From positions 434,001 through 498,000 of the forward strand of contig NC_018068.1 in assembly GCF_000255115.2 (NCBI RefSeq): a DNA stretch of 64,000 bases. Direction: 5' to 3'. The stretch is from Desulfosporosinus acidiphilus SJ4. GTDB taxonomy: Bacteria; Bacillota; Desulfitobacteriia; Desulfitobacteriales; Desulfitobacteriaceae. Below are positions 26,995 through 36,034 of this stretch, piece after piece (the stretch's first letter is position 1; each line of letters begins with the position of its first letter). The notes under the pieces were generated by a model. That model saw only the letters and a list, made by a program, of their open reading frames with translations. It was not told the origin of the DNA and ran no database searches. The position numbers were made by a program, and so were the translations under genes.

Positions 26995-28059
26995 GTGAGA
27001 GAAGTAAGTGTTGAACGTATTAATGACGGCGATGTTCTTGCAAAAGAGATTTACACCTCCTATGGCAAAATATTGCTTGGGAAAGGTGTGGTTTTAAAAC
27101 GCCCCTATATTGAACGCCTGAAGGAAATGGGAATTTATAGTATCTATATTGAAGATGAATTTACCGATGATATTGTCATAGAAGATGTTATCTCAGATCA
27201 GCACCGCTTTGACGCCTTAAAGGCTATTGAAAAATCTTGTAAAGTAATTCAAAGCGGAAAGAATAAAGACGAGGAAATAGATATAATTGAATCAGTGAGC
27301 AATATCGTGCAGGATATTCTTTTTCAGAAGGACATAATGATTAGTCTCATCGATATGCGCACACTAGATAATCGAATTTACTTTCATTCCGTCAATGTCT
27401 GTGTATTAGCTACTGTTTTAGGAAAAGGACTCGGCTTGCCGGTGGAGAAGCTTAATGAGCTTGCTCAGGGTGCACTGCTTCATGATGTGGGAATTGTTGG
27501 GCTGCCGAAAGAAATTGTTAACAAGAGAGGTCCTTTGACAAAGGAAGAACAAGAACTTTACCAAACTCATACAATTCAAGGCTATGAAATGATTCGCAGA
27601 AGGCCCGAAAGCAGTATCATTACAGCCCACATGGCCTATCAGCACCACGAATGGACAAATGGCAAAGGTTATCCGCGCCAACTGAAGGGCTCGGCCATTC
27701 ACCAATTGGCGGAGATAATTGCTGTCGCAGATTTCTATGATTGTCTTATCCATGGTTCTCCCGGTATTCCTCGAGTATTACCCCATGTGGCTTGTGAAAT
27801 AATGATGGCAAACGCCGGGGTTCGGTTCCGCCATGAATTAATTACTATTTTTCTTAAATATATTGCGGCCTATCCTACTGGATATACGGTTAAGCTTAAT
27901 AATGGAGAAACGGGAGTCGTTGTCGGACAAAATAAGGGGTTACCTACCCGGCCAATCGTGCGCGTTTTTGATGGAAAGGTTAATCTTAAGCAAGTACGGG
28001 TTGTCGAACGAAATCTTGTGGTTGAACGTACATTATTTGTAGAATATATCATTGATTAA
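26995..28059 (+). CDS. HD-GYP domain protein (probable cyclic-di-GMP phosphodiesterase)
   Basis: This 354-residue protein has an HD-GYP catalytic domain at about 110-280, with FHSVNVCVLA, LLHDVGIVGLPKEI, HHEWTNGKGYP and ADFYDCL. HD-GYP enzymes degrade cyclic di-GMP to pGpG or GMP. The N-terminal part (YGKILLGKGVVL) is a common partner region (DUF3391-like). No membrane segment is visible, so it is cytoplasmic. It starts with GTG after AGAGGAAAC. A bidirectional terminator follows. Confidence 0.88.
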   Translation: MREVSVERINDGDVLAKEIYTSYGKILLGKGVVLKRPYIERLKEMGIYSIYIEDEFTDDIVIEDVISDQHRFDALKAIEKSCKVIQSGKNKDEEIDIIESVSNIVQDILFQKDIMISLIDMRTLDNRIYFHSVNVCVLATVLGKGLGLPVEKLNELAQGALLHDVGIVGLPKEIVNKRGPLTKEEQELYQTHTIQGYEMIRRRPESSIITAHMAYQHHEWTNGKGYPRQLKGSAIHQLAEIIAVADFYDCLIHGSPGIPRVLPHVACEIMMANAGVRFRHELITIFLKYIAAYPTGYTVKLNNGETGVVVGQNKGLPTRPIVRVFDGKVNLKQVRVVERNLVVERTLFVEYIID

Positions 28060-28080
28060 ATTTATAACTGACTAAATCAA

Positions 28081-28116
28081 AAAACAAAGGCCTTGCCCCT
28101 AAGACCTTTGTTTTTT
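28081..28116. terminator. Bidirectional terminator after the HD-GYP gene
   Basis: AAAACAAAGG-C-CTT pairs with AAG-A-CCTTTGTTTT around GCCCCT. A-rich and T-rich flanks allow termination from both the HD-GYP gene and the convergent DUF4474 gene. Confidence 0.85.
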
Positions 28117-28143
28117 GATTTTGAGAATTCCTTTTATGATTTA

Positions 28144-29085
28144 TTACAAAAATATATTAGAAAAAACCGCTCCTGTAATTATTACTATTAAAGCTACAAT
28201 TGCCGTTAAAATTGCTTGATACATACTATATAAAGGCTTGAACCTCCCCATTCTAAGGACTTTTTTATATAGTTCCGGTGCTGATTCTTCAATAACTTTG
28301 ATTTTCTCCGGTACAGTAGTTGATGAACCGGTAATTTCTTGGAATTCTTTACACAGTTGTTCATTTTTCCATTGAATAATCCATTCCAGGGTTTTTGCTC
28401 GTGTAATTGGCTGAGCAGTATGAGGAACATCAAAATTAAAGCCCACAGTTGTTCCGAAATAGGTGAATTCCTCATCAGAATAACCGGCAGCTTTTAAACC
28501 GTCAATAAAAGCATCACGCATGATGGTATTATTTAACGTAAGTTTTATGGTCATGGATAATTCCGACGGCTGTGAGAATTCCCCCAATTTGAAACCTGTT
28601 AACCACCAATGCTTATCTTGCCTGCTGAAAAACACCTTTCCGTTTTTCTTTAAAGTAAAGGACATTTGTAAGAGTTCATCATCGTTGGCGCTTTGATAAT
28701 AAGCACCAAAAATATTTCGAAGGGGATTGCCATTAAGTGTTCTTGTATAGACTCCAATCTCCGCCCCCGAGACTAAATCATATTGACCTTTCCAAAAGCC
28801 TATCATCCATTGTTTGTCGTTATAGTTAAAGAAAATAGGTTCACAATCGACGATCATCCCCATTGGTGCGGCGGCTTCATCAAACAGTCGGCAATAACCC
28901 ATTTTTCTTTGCCAGGGATCCATATTCGAATAAAAAATGTCTTGAACAGGATCATAGGAATAACCAGAAATCTCAATTAGTTCATCGAGGGTTTTATCAC
29001 CTGTCTCATCGGATAAGTTTCGTAATTTATCATAGCTTTCCCAAGGGAAAGTTCCACTGTTAGAAATTGTTAAAAGTTCAGGCAT
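28144..29085 (-). CDS. DUF4474 domain protein, membrane-tethered
   Basis: This 313-residue protein has the pattern GYSYDPVQDIFYS, WQRKMGYCRLFDE, MIVDCEPIFF and FWKGQYDLVSGAEIG, which I recognise as DUF4474. A C-terminal hydrophobic helix (AILTAIVALIVIITGAVFS) should anchor it. The function is unknown. The proline-rich spacing before the helix suggests a domain on the cytoplasmic side. A GGGGGAGGACG run precedes the ATG. It is transcribed alone. Confidence 0.7.
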   Translation of the reverse strand: MPELLTISNSGTFPWESYDKLRNLSDETGDKTLDELIEISGYSYDPVQDIFYSNMDPWQRKMGYCRLFDEAAAPMGMIVDCEPIFFNYNDKQWMIGFWKGQYDLVSGAEIGVYTRTLNGNPLRNIFGAYYQSANDDELLQMSFTLKKNGKVFFSRQDKHWWLTGFKLGEFSQPSELSMTIKLTLNNTIMRDAFIDGLKAAGYSDEEFTYFGTTVGFNFDVPHTAQPITRAKTLEWIIQWKNEQLCKEFQEITGSSTTVPEKIKVIEESAPELYKKVLRMGRFKPLYSMYQAILTAIVALIVIITGAVFSNIFL

Positions 29086-29500
29086 AATCGTCCTCCCCCT
29101 TTTGTATATTGTACGTGCTTAGGGGATAAGAGTGTGCATGGAATTTAGAAGTTTTATAGATGGATAATTCGAATCAGTTATAAAATAATTATGTTGATTT
29201 ATTTGCTGTTATATAATAAAATATTGCTATTCACATAATTGATAAGAATTTTATTTTACAAGTCGTTTGATTTATAAAGGGTCACTATAAAAAATTAGCT
29301 GACGTCCACGAAGACACTGTCTTAGCACGAATTGGCCTTTTTGAGCCACAGGTGCAGGCTGCCGATGTTTCTTATTGTAGATGTTAGACCCATTAGACCC
29401 GATAGAAATAGGAACATACTATTAAGCTATAAATTAAATATTCTTAACATTCTAAATAATTTAGTGTATTATATACAAATAAAGACAGGAGGAGTTATGT
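29086..29500. other. Intergenic region before acetyl-CoA synthetase
   Basis: These 415 AT-rich bases lie between divergent genes. The acs ribosome site GGAGGAG sits at its right end. No conserved RNA, repeat copy or supported gene was found. A 62-codon plus frame at 29332 has no ribosome site. Confidence 0.6.
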
Positions 29501-31810
29501 ATGGAAGAGAAACGCCGTGAGGGATTGCTGGAGGAAAAACGGTTGTTTTTCCCTCCTTCAGAGTTTCACTCGACAGCCGTTATTCAAAACCCAGAAATTT
29601 ATGAACTTGCCCACGAGCGGGAGACTTTTTGGGACGAACGGGGGAAACGGCTGGAGTGGTTTAAACCATGGGACAAAGTTTTAGAATGGAATCATCCTTT
29701 TGCCAATTGGTATGTTGGCGGAAAATTGAATGCAGCTTATAATTGCTTGGACCGACATCTTAAGGGCGCACGCAGAAATAAAGCAGCCTTGATATTTGAA
29801 GGAGAATTGGGAGATCGAAGAGTTTTAACGTATCAGGATCTGCAACGCGAAGTATCTCAGTTTGCCAATGTGCTTAAGTCCTTTGGAGTTGAAAAAGGAG
29901 ACCGCGTCATAATTTATATGCCTATGATCCCAGAGGCAGTCATTGCAATGCTCTCTTGCGCCCGACTGGGTGCTCCTCACTGCGTTGTTTTTGGAGGTTT
30001 TAGTTCGGATGCTTTAAAAGATAGAGTCCTTGACGCTCAGGCAAAGGTTGTCGTGACTTCAGACGGAAGTTATCGCCGTGGAAATATTATTCCTTTGAAA
30101 GAAAACGTAGATCAAGCGTTGCGCGATGTCAGCTGTGTGGAAAAAGTTGTTGTCGTTCAACGGACGAGTCATCCTGTGGACATGCAATCTGAAAGGGATT
30201 GCTGGTATCATGAGGTCATAAAGAATGTGTCCAGCGTTTGCCCGGCAGAACCTATGGAAGCGGATGACATGCTCTTTATCCTTTATACTAGTGGCACAAC
30301 CGGAAAGCCTAAAGGTGTTGTTCATACAGTCGGGGGTTATTTAGTAGGCGTTTCCACAACCCACGAATGGGTATTTGACCTTAAAGAAGAGGATGTTTAT
30401 TGGTGTACTGCTGATGTCGGCTGGATAACAGGGCATAGTTATTTGGTTTATGGTCCTTTGTCAAATGGCGCAACAGTTGTCATGTACGAAGGAGCACCGG
30501 ATTATCCTGAAAAGGACCGTTATTGGGAAATCATTGAAAAATACAGAGTTAGCATTTTATATACCGCTCCGACTGCGATTCGCACGTTTATGAAATGGGG
30601 AGAACAATATCCTTCGAGCAGAGATCTTACAAGTTTGCGGCTTTTGGGGTCTGTTGGAGAACCAATTAATCCGGAAGCCTGGATGTGGTACTATAAACAT
30701 ATAGGCGGAGAGCGTTGCCCCATCGTAGACACATGGTGGCAAACTGAAACCGGTATGATTATGATGACCCCTGTTCCCGGGATTACTCCTCTTAAGCCAG
30801 GATCGTGTACAGTTCCGTTTCCGGGGGTTCGTGTTGAAATAGTAGACCCCTCAGGAAATCCCGTGCCTAAAGGTGAGGGCGGATATTTAGTAATATGTGA
30901 TCCTTGGCCGGCAATGCTTAAAACAGTGTATGGCAACGACAAACGTTATGTTGATACGTATTGGAGTGATATTCCAGGGGTTTATTTCACAGGAGACGAA
31001 GCTAAGTGGGATGAAGATGGCTACTTCTGGATAATCGGGCGCGCTGATGACGTTATTAACGTTTCGGGGCATAGGATTGGGACAGCGGAAGTAGAAAGTG
31101 CCTTAGTTGATCATCCGTCGGTAGCCGAGGCTGCCTGTGTTGGGAAAACTCACGAAATTAAAGGCCAGTCAGTATTTGCTTTTGTCAGTATAAAAGAGGG
31201 TATTGAAATTGAGGATTCCCTTATTCATGAATTGAAAGCTCATGTCGTTTTGAAAATAGGTTCACTTGCGCGGCCCGATGACATTTTTTTAACGGCTGAA
31301 TTGCCTAAGACTCGAAGCGGAAAGATTATGAGACGACTTCTCAAAGATATTGCAGAAGGTCGGACCATGGGGGATACCACGACCCTTGCCGATGCAGCGG
31401 TGGTAAATTTCCTTAAGAAGAATATTGATGCTCAAAAAATCCGCGAAGCACGGAAAGCATCCATGAGATTAGGAAACAGGATATCAATTCCCGATACAGC
31501 TATCTTTAATCACTGTAAAGAAGAGTCTTACGATGGCTATAGTTATACTATTTGGTTTTCAACTCCTCCTAAGGATAATTCACCTCATCCGGTTACCAAC
31601 TTTTATTGTTTCAAGTGGATAGAAAGACTAAACTTACCGGCAGAAGTTGCTCTTGCTATTTCCAACATCATGATCAATAACAATAGTGCTTGTGAAGCAA
31701 TCTTTGGCAATGGTGAACCGGATTTTAGTCATGCGGTTATCAATGAAGCAAATATTATAGATGACTTGTCAGAGGAAGGTCAAATCTGTTTCTGTGGTTC
31801 GGCGGGATAA
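29501..31810 (+). CDS. acs: Acetyl-CoA synthetase with extra C-terminal domain
   Basis: This 769-residue enzyme activates acetate (or another short acid) with ATP and CoA through an acyl-adenylate. The ANL motifs are present: [12 protein letters not shown] (phosphate loop), [31 protein letters not shown], and the late TRSGKIMRR with the catalytic lysine at about 608, which is the usual acetylation site. Standard Acs ends near residue 650. Here about 110 further residues follow (657-769), with [19 protein letters not shown] at the end and several cysteines. GGAGGAG precedes the start. It is monocistronic with a terminator downstream. The extra domain is unassigned. Confidence 0.93.
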   Translation: MEEKRREGLLEEKRLFFPPSEFHSTAVIQNPEIYELAHERETFWDERGKRLEWFKPWDKVLEWNHPFANWYVGGKLNAAYNCLDRHLKGARRNKAALIFEGELGDRRVLTYQDLQREVSQFANVLKSFGVEKGDRVIIYMPMIPEAVIAMLSCARLGAPHCVVFGGFSSDALKDRVLDAQAKVVVTSDGSYRRGNIIPLKENVDQALRDVSCVEKVVVVQRTSHPVDMQSERDCWYHEVIKNVSSVCPAEPMEADDMLFILYTSGTTGKPKGVVHTVGGYLVGVSTTHEWVFDLKEEDVYWCTADVGWITGHSYLVYGPLSNGATVVMYEGAPDYPEKDRYWEIIEKYRVSILYTAPTAIRTFMKWGEQYPSSRDLTSLRLLGSVGEPINPEAWMWYYKHIGGERCPIVDTWWQTETGMIMMTPVPGITPLKPGSCTVPFPGVRVEIVDPSGNPVPKGEGGYLVICDPWPAMLKTVYGNDKRYVDTYWSDIPGVYFTGDEAKWDEDGYFWIIGRADDVINVSGHRIGTAEVESALVDHPSVAEAACVGKTHEIKGQSVFAFVSIKEGIEIEDSLIHELKAHVVLKIGSLARPDDIFLTAELPKTRSGKIMRRLLKDIAEGRTMGDTTTLADAAVVNFLKKNIDAQKIREARKASMRLGNRISIPDTAIFNHCKEESYDGYSYTIWFSTPPKDNSPHPVTNFYCFKWIERLNLPAEVALAISNIMINNNSACEAIFGNGEPDFSHAVINEANIIDDLSEEGQICFCGSAG

Positions 31811-31844
31811 GAAGCAACTAGGTAAAAGGTTTGATTGGTAATAA

Positions 31845-31890
31845 TAGGCTCGTTTTTTGTTAATAACAAAGAACGAGCCTACATTAATTT
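31845..31890 (+). terminator. Terminator after acs
   Basis: TAGGCTCGTT pairs perfectly with AACGAGCCTA (10 bp) across a T-rich loop, followed by an AT-rich tail. Confidence 0.65.
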
Positions 31891-32107
31891 AAGCATAAAT
31901 TTCCCTTTAAAAACGACGAGGTGCGTTATAAATATCTTTAATTTGCAGATTCATAAATGATATTGAGTAAACATCTATAAACCCTGTCTGAGAAGAATGG
32001 GGCAATTTGATAGGCGAATTTCGTTGAATTTGCAATGTCAGAGGGTTAAGATATTAAGTATCTGCTGGTCAGAACGATAAGCAGGGGAGCTTATCGCTAT
32101 ACTGCAA

Positions 32108-32292
32108 TTCATCTAATCGTGAGACTCCCACTTAAGAAGTGGGAGTGGTCCCCGGTCTCTGCTTCGGTGGGGGTAGAGTCTATCCATCAGCGCGATAGCA
32201 TTTGTTATTGGCTAGGCGCTTTCGGCGAAACTGTCCACAGGACACTTTCGTCACCGAAGCCCCGATGTTCAGCTTTAGCTGAACGAGTTCAC
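32108..32292 (-). repeat. Full-length (185 bases) copy of the dispersed structured repeat
   Basis: Read on the minus strand it runs from GTGAACTCGTTCAGC to GATTAGATGAA. It contains a head hairpin GTTCAGC/GCTGAAC, a stem CGAAA-G-TGTCC / GGACA-G-TTTCG, a conserved middle (CTGATGGATAG), then ACCGAAGCAGAGA, GGGGACCAC and the end hairpin ACTCCCACTT/AAGTGGGAGT. By hand it differs from the copy at 47450-47634 at about 12 of 185 positions, in opposite orientation. It lies alone in a 550-base gap between acs and the aldolase gene, with no ORF that I trust. Confidence 0.85.
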
Positions 32293-32367
32293 TACGTAGA
32301 CTTCTGAGTGTCGATTGGCCAAATTTTTTGATAGCTGTATTCAAAATAAATAAAGGGGTTTTTTGTG

Positions 32368-33393
32368 ATGTATAGTTTTAAAAACGATTATAGTGAAGGT
32401 GCCCATCCAAGACTATTAAAAGCCTTGAGTGAAACGAATTTTGAACAAGCAGAGGGCTATGGAGAAGATCTCTACACTCAAAAGGCAATAGAGCTGATAA
32501 AGCGAAAGATTGGGAACGATAATGTTGATATTCACCTGCTCTCGGGGGGGACACAAACGAATCTAACCGCGATCTCGGCCTTTTTAAGACCCCATGAAGC
32601 AATCATTTCGGCCAGCACAGGCCATATTTTAGTCCATGAAACCGGAGCCATTGAAGCAACGGGACATAAGATCATCTCGGTTGAAGTAAAAGATGGAAAG
32701 CTTGATACGTTACATATCAAAACGGTGCTTGATTCTCATACGGATGAACATATGGTAAAACCTAAATTGGTTTACATTTCTAATCCAACGGAAATTGGTT
32801 CAACTTATACCAAGGAGGAATTAAAACAGATTAACAAGTGCTGCCAAGAACATAATCTCTTGTTGTACATGGATGGAGCAAGATTGGGCTCGGCCTTGTG
32901 TTCGTCGGAAAATGATTTAACCCTGTCTGATTTGGCAACGCTTGTGGATGCTTTTTATATTGGAGGAACAAAGAACGGAGCGCTTATGGGAGAGGCTCTC
33001 GTGATTTGTCGTGATTCTCTCAAGGAAGACTTTCGGTTTCATATGAAGCAGAAAGGGGCGATGCTGGCCAAAGGTAAGATCTTGGGAATTCAGTTTTTTG
33101 AGCTTTTTAAAGATGATTTATACTTTGAGATGGCCAGACATGCTAATGGGATGGCTGATTTGCTCAGGGATGAACTAACTAAAGCTGGTTTTAAGTTTTT
33201 GGTTCATTCACCATCAAATCAGATTTTTCCCATCCTGCCCGATCAAATAATATCTGATCTTCTGAAGAAATATGCGTTTTATGAATGGACAAAGGTCGAT
33301 GCGAACCACTCGGCCGTTCGACTTGTCACTTCTTGGGCGACAAAAGAGGATGAAGTGCTGGCTTTTATTGAAGACTTAAAGTGTCTGCTCTAA
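32368..33393 (+). CDS. PLP-dependent aldolase/beta-eliminating lyase (low-specificity threonine aldolase-like)
   Basis: This 341-residue fold-type I PLP enzyme has LLSGGTQTNLTAI near the start, MDGARLG in the centre, and the internal-aldimine lysine in IGGTKNGALMGE. This matches the threonine aldolase / beta-eliminating lyase family, which cleaves beta-hydroxy amino acids such as threonine to glycine and acetaldehyde. ATG 32368 is preceded by GTG 32365; either could be used after AGGGG. It overlaps the frame of the downstream MutT gene but probably not its real start. Substrate specificity is inference. Confidence 0.85.
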   Translation: MYSFKNDYSEGAHPRLLKALSETNFEQAEGYGEDLYTQKAIELIKRKIGNDNVDIHLLSGGTQTNLTAISAFLRPHEAIISASTGHILVHETGAIEATGHKIISVEVKDGKLDTLHIKTVLDSHTDEHMVKPKLVYISNPTEIGSTYTKEELKQINKCCQEHNLLLYMDGARLGSALCSSENDLTLSDLATLVDAFYIGGTKNGALMGEALVICRDSLKEDFRFHMKQKGAMLAKGKILGIQFFELFKDDLYFEMARHANGMADLLRDELTKAGFKFLVHSPSNQIFPILPDQIISDLLKKYAFYEWTKVDANHSAVRLVTSWATKEDEVLAFIEDLKCLL

Positions 33394-33443
33394 AAATGAC
33401 TTGGTCGGAAGAAGTAAACGAGTTATTCAAAGGAATGAAGACT

Positions 33444-33836
33444 ATGAAAGAAGTAAGTGCTGCAATTATCTTAAAGGATCGTAAAGTTCTAATCGCCCAA
33501 CGGGCTCCGGGTGAGAATTTAGAAGGCAAATGGGAATTTCCCGGGGGGAAAATTGAACCGGGAGAAACTGCTGAAGAATGTTTGATACGAGAAATACGGG
33601 AGGAATTTGACGTTGATGTTGACGTCCTTGGCTTTTTTGGAGAAAGTATTTATGATTATCCTAACGGAACTATTAAATTGCTTGCTTATACTTGCCGGTG
33701 GCTTTCGGGTGTTTTCACCCTCAAAGTCCATAGCCTGATTGAATGGGTTGATCCCGAAGAATTAGATAACTTTGATATTGCTCCGGCAGATATCCCCTTG
33801 GCAGAAAGACTGAAATCAAGGGTCAAAGTATTATAA
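33444..33836 (+). CDS. mutT: Nudix hydrolase, MutT-like (8-oxo-dGTP diphosphatase)
   Basis: This 130-residue Nudix enzyme has GKIEPGETAEECLIREI followed by REEF, a complete Nudix box. WEFPGGK just before it is typical of MutT, which removes 8-oxo-dGTP from the nucleotide pool. I start at ATG 33444 (MKEVSAAII), nine bases after AAAGGA; the long frame starting at 33381 overlaps the aldolase gene. It is probably co-transcribed with it. The exact nucleotide substrate cannot be proven. Confidence 0.85.
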   Translation: MKEVSAAIILKDRKVLIAQRAPGENLEGKWEFPGGKIEPGETAEECLIREIREEFDVDVDVLGFFGESIYDYPNGTIKLLAYTCRWLSGVFTLKVHSLIEWVDPEELDNFDIAPADIPLAERLKSRVKVL

Positions 33837-33840
33837 CTAA

Positions 33841-33885
33841 AAGAGGCCGTTGCTTTACGACATAGTTCGTTAGCTGCGGCCTCTT
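33841..33885. terminator. Terminator between mutT and the spoVA cluster
   Basis: AAGAGGCCG pairs with CGGCCTCTT, with an A-rich side and TCTTACTT on the other. It can end both the mutT transcript and the convergent spoVA operon. Confidence 0.75.
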
Positions 33886-33910
33886 CTTACTTAAACTGAC
33901 AACAATCGTC

Positions 33911-34117
33911 TTACGATTGTTTATACTGGGGTTCCTGTTGCTGGATGTATTGCTCTCTGCCTTTTAAAACGTCAAGGGCTGAATCAAAGGTTTGGGCGAG
34001 TTGCTCAAAGGTTTTTTTGGCTTGTTGATCTTGTGTTTCTAAAGCGAATGTTTTCATAGTAGCCGCTGCGCTTTGGACAGTGGCAATCGCTTGTGTCATT
34101 TGTGTTCCAACCGTCAT
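33911..34117 (-). CDS. DUF1657 protein, last gene of the spoVA cluster
   Basis: The protein has 68 residues, starting MTVGTQMTQAIATVQS, with KTFALETQDQQAKKTFEQLA and ending QEPQYKQS. It is clearly related to the DUF1657 protein at the other end of the cluster (both start MTVx-Q and end EPQYK). DUF1657 genes flank spoVA genes in mobile-type spoVA operons; the function is not known to me. GGAGGTGATTG precedes the ATG. It is the last gene of a six-gene unit. Confidence 0.85.
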   Translation of the reverse strand: MTVGTQMTQAIATVQSAAATMKTFALETQDQQAKKTFEQLAQTFDSALDVLKGREQYIQQQEPQYKQS

Positions 34118-34171
34118 CTTTCAATCACCTCCTTTAAATATTTGCGGCAAGGGGTGAGACTTCAAACCCGT

Positions 34172-34525
34172 TTATCCTTTAGGTCTGAAAATAAGCGCTC
34201 CTAAGAATCCGAAGATGATAGCTGCTGATATTCCGGCACTTGTCACTTCGAAGATGCCTGTAAGAACTCCGATGGGCCCATCGCTTGAATATTCCTTCAA
34301 AGCTCCTTTAACTAGGGAGTTGCCAAAACTGCTGATGGGGATAGAAGCCCCGGCCCCGGCAAATTTAATAAGGGGGTCGTATAGACCAAGTCCCCCGAGT
34401 ACCGCCCCTACAACAACTAAGGCACATGTGGTATGGGCAGGAGTGAGTTTAAGCCCATCTAAGATAAGCTGCCCAATAACACAAATGCCGCCCCCAATCA
34501 AAAAAGCCCAGAGAAATTTTTCCAT
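34172..34525 (-). CDS. spoVAE: Stage V sporulation protein AE (SpoVAEb-type)
   Basis: This 117-residue membrane protein starts MEKFLWAFLIGGGICVIGQ, with later helices around VVGAVLGGLGLYDPL and ISAAIIFGFLGALIF. AGAGASIPISSFGN is shared with SpoVAC-type proteins. SpoVA proteins form the channel for dipicolinic acid across the inner spore membrane. I take ATG 34525, eight bases after AAGGAGCG; the longer frame overlaps spoVAD. It lies directly downstream of spoVAD. Confidence 0.9.
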   Translation of the reverse strand: MEKFLWAFLIGGGICVIGQLILDGLKLTPAHTTCALVVVGAVLGGLGLYDPLIKFAGAGASIPISSFGNSLVKGALKEYSSDGPIGVLTGIFEVTSAGISAAIIFGFLGALIFRPKG

Positions 34526-34538
34526 TATACCGCGCTCC

Positions 34539-35543
34539 TTATAGTTCAATACTTACAGCATGAGCAACACAGGGAATGCTTTCCTTTTGCTGAAAGGACA
34601 TGGGTGATAAAAGGGCTCCCGTGGCGACTACTAAGATTTTACTTAATTCACCCTTTCGCATTCGGTTCAGGAAATGGCCGAAGGTTGTTGTCGCTGCACA
34701 GGCACAGCCGCTTCCGCCTGCCAGTACAACGGGCTGATCCTCTTTGTATATTAAGATACCGCAGTCCGTGAAAATCTCCTTCGGTATCTCTAGACCGTGT
34801 TTGACTAATAAGTCGCCGGCAATTCTATGCCCGACTCTTCCCAAATCACCGGTAGCTATGAGATCGTAGTATGATGGGTCCCGCCTTAAGTCTCGAAAGT
34901 GTGCTTCAATGGTATCCACTGCTGCCGGAGCCATTGCTGCCCCCATATTAAAAGGGTCGGATAGCCCCATATCAATAACTCTGCCAATCGTTGCAGAAGT
35001 TACTCTTGGTCCTTCTCCTTGGTCGGAGACTAAGGCTGCTCCTGAGCCGGTGACGGTCCACTGAGCTGTAGGCGGCTTTTGGGCCCCATACTCTGTTGGG
35101 TAACGATATTGCTTTTCGGAGGCGGCATTATGACTTGAAGTGCAAACAAGAACATTCTTGGCAAATTTACTATCGATTAGCTGGGAAGCTAAGGCCAAAC
35201 CTTCCATCGACGTAGAGCAAGCCCCGTAAAGGCCGAGGAAAGGAACGCCAAGGGTACGAGCGGCGAAACTGCTGGGCACTGTTTGGTTGATTAAATCTCC
35301 GCTTAATAAAAATTGGACATCTTCTTTTTTTAGAGAAGCTTTTTTTATGGCTAATTCTGAGGCCTGCTCCTGCAGCTTTCGCTCCGCCTTTTCAAAGCTG
35401 TCCTGCCCCAGCCAGATATCTTCGTGCAGAAGATCGAAATCTGCAGCCAATGCACCACGGGCTTCGCGAGGACCGCCCACTGCTGCCGAGGCGATAATGG
35501 CAGGTTTTGAATCGAAAAGCCATGACTGATGACCTTGCAACAT
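34539..35543 (-). CDS. spoVAD: Stage V sporulation protein AD
   Basis: This 334-residue protein has a thiolase-like fold. YGACSTSMEGLALA and GGSGCACAATTT are hallmark segments. SpoVAD binds dipicolinic acid and is needed for its uptake into the spore. The gene starts one base away from the stop of spoVAC, so it is translationally coupled. It is full length. The surrounding gene order marks it as the mobile-type spoVA cluster rather than the chromosomal spoVAA-AF operon. Confidence 0.95.
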   Translation of the reverse strand: MLQGHQSWLFDSKPAIIASAAVGGPREARGALAADFDLLHEDIWLGQDSFEKAERKLQEQASELAIKKASLKKEDVQFLLSGDLINQTVPSSFAARTLGVPFLGLYGACSTSMEGLALASQLIDSKFAKNVLVCTSSHNAASEKQYRYPTEYGAQKPPTAQWTVTGSGAALVSDQGEGPRVTSATIGRVIDMGLSDPFNMGAAMAPAAVDTIEAHFRDLRRDPSYYDLIATGDLGRVGHRIAGDLLVKHGLEIPKEIFTDCGILIYKEDQPVVLAGGSGCACAATTTFGHFLNRMRKGELSKILVVATGALLSPMSFQQKESIPCVAHAVSIEL

Positions 35544-36023
35544 TTACATCACACCCAATGCTCTTAACGTTATAACGACCAAGGACACGACGAAGGCAGA
35601 AAACACACCATAAACAATAACAGGACCGGCTAATTTAAACATATTACCGCCTACGCCGAGAACATAGCCTTCACTTCGATGCTCTATTGAAGCAGAGGCA
35701 ATGGTATTGGCAAAACCTGTTACGGGAATTATGGTACCAGCTCCTGCCCACTGGGCAATGTGATCAAAAACTCCTAAACCGGTGAGGATGACAGTTATGA
35801 TGATAATCACCGCCCCGGTGGGATTCCCGGCATTTTCCTGAGAAAAGTGATAATAAGACACAAAAAACATCTGTATTGCCTGAGCGATGACGCAAATCAG
35901 TCCTCCAACAAAAAAGGCCTTTATGCAGTTTAGGAAGATGGGTCGTTTAGGTTCTCTGTCTTGAGCGAATTTTTGGTATTCCTGTTGAGTGGGGGATAAC
36001 TTTTTCTTCTTTTTATCGGACAT
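35544..36023 (-). CDS. spoVAC: Stage V sporulation protein AC
   Basis: This 159-residue membrane protein has a charged N-terminus (MSDKKKKKLSPTQQEY) and about four helices. AGAGTIIPVTGFANT matches the SpoVAC/AE shared motif. SpoVAC is thought to form the mechanosensitive channel through which dipicolinic acid leaves at germination. Its stop and the spoVAD start are adjacent. It follows the DUF421 gene by 11 bases. Confidence 0.95.
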   Translation of the reverse strand: MSDKKKKKLSPTQQEYQKFAQDREPKRPIFLNCIKAFFVGGLICVIAQAIQMFFVSYYHFSQENAGNPTGAVIIIITVILTGLGVFDHIAQWAGAGTIIPVTGFANTIASASIEHRSEGYVLGVGGNMFKLAGPVIVYGVFSAFVVSLVVITLRALGVM

Positions 36024-36034
36024 GGTAACACCTC

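Noticed and set aside
29332-29520. 62-codon frame before acs
   Set aside because: No ribosome site; it ends inside acs and is probably chance.
32119-32307. 62-codon frame inside the repeat, with a twin at 47360-47623
   Set aside because: The two peptides are alike only because they are translations of the same structured repeat. There is no ribosome site, and the compensatory changes follow hairpins, not codons.
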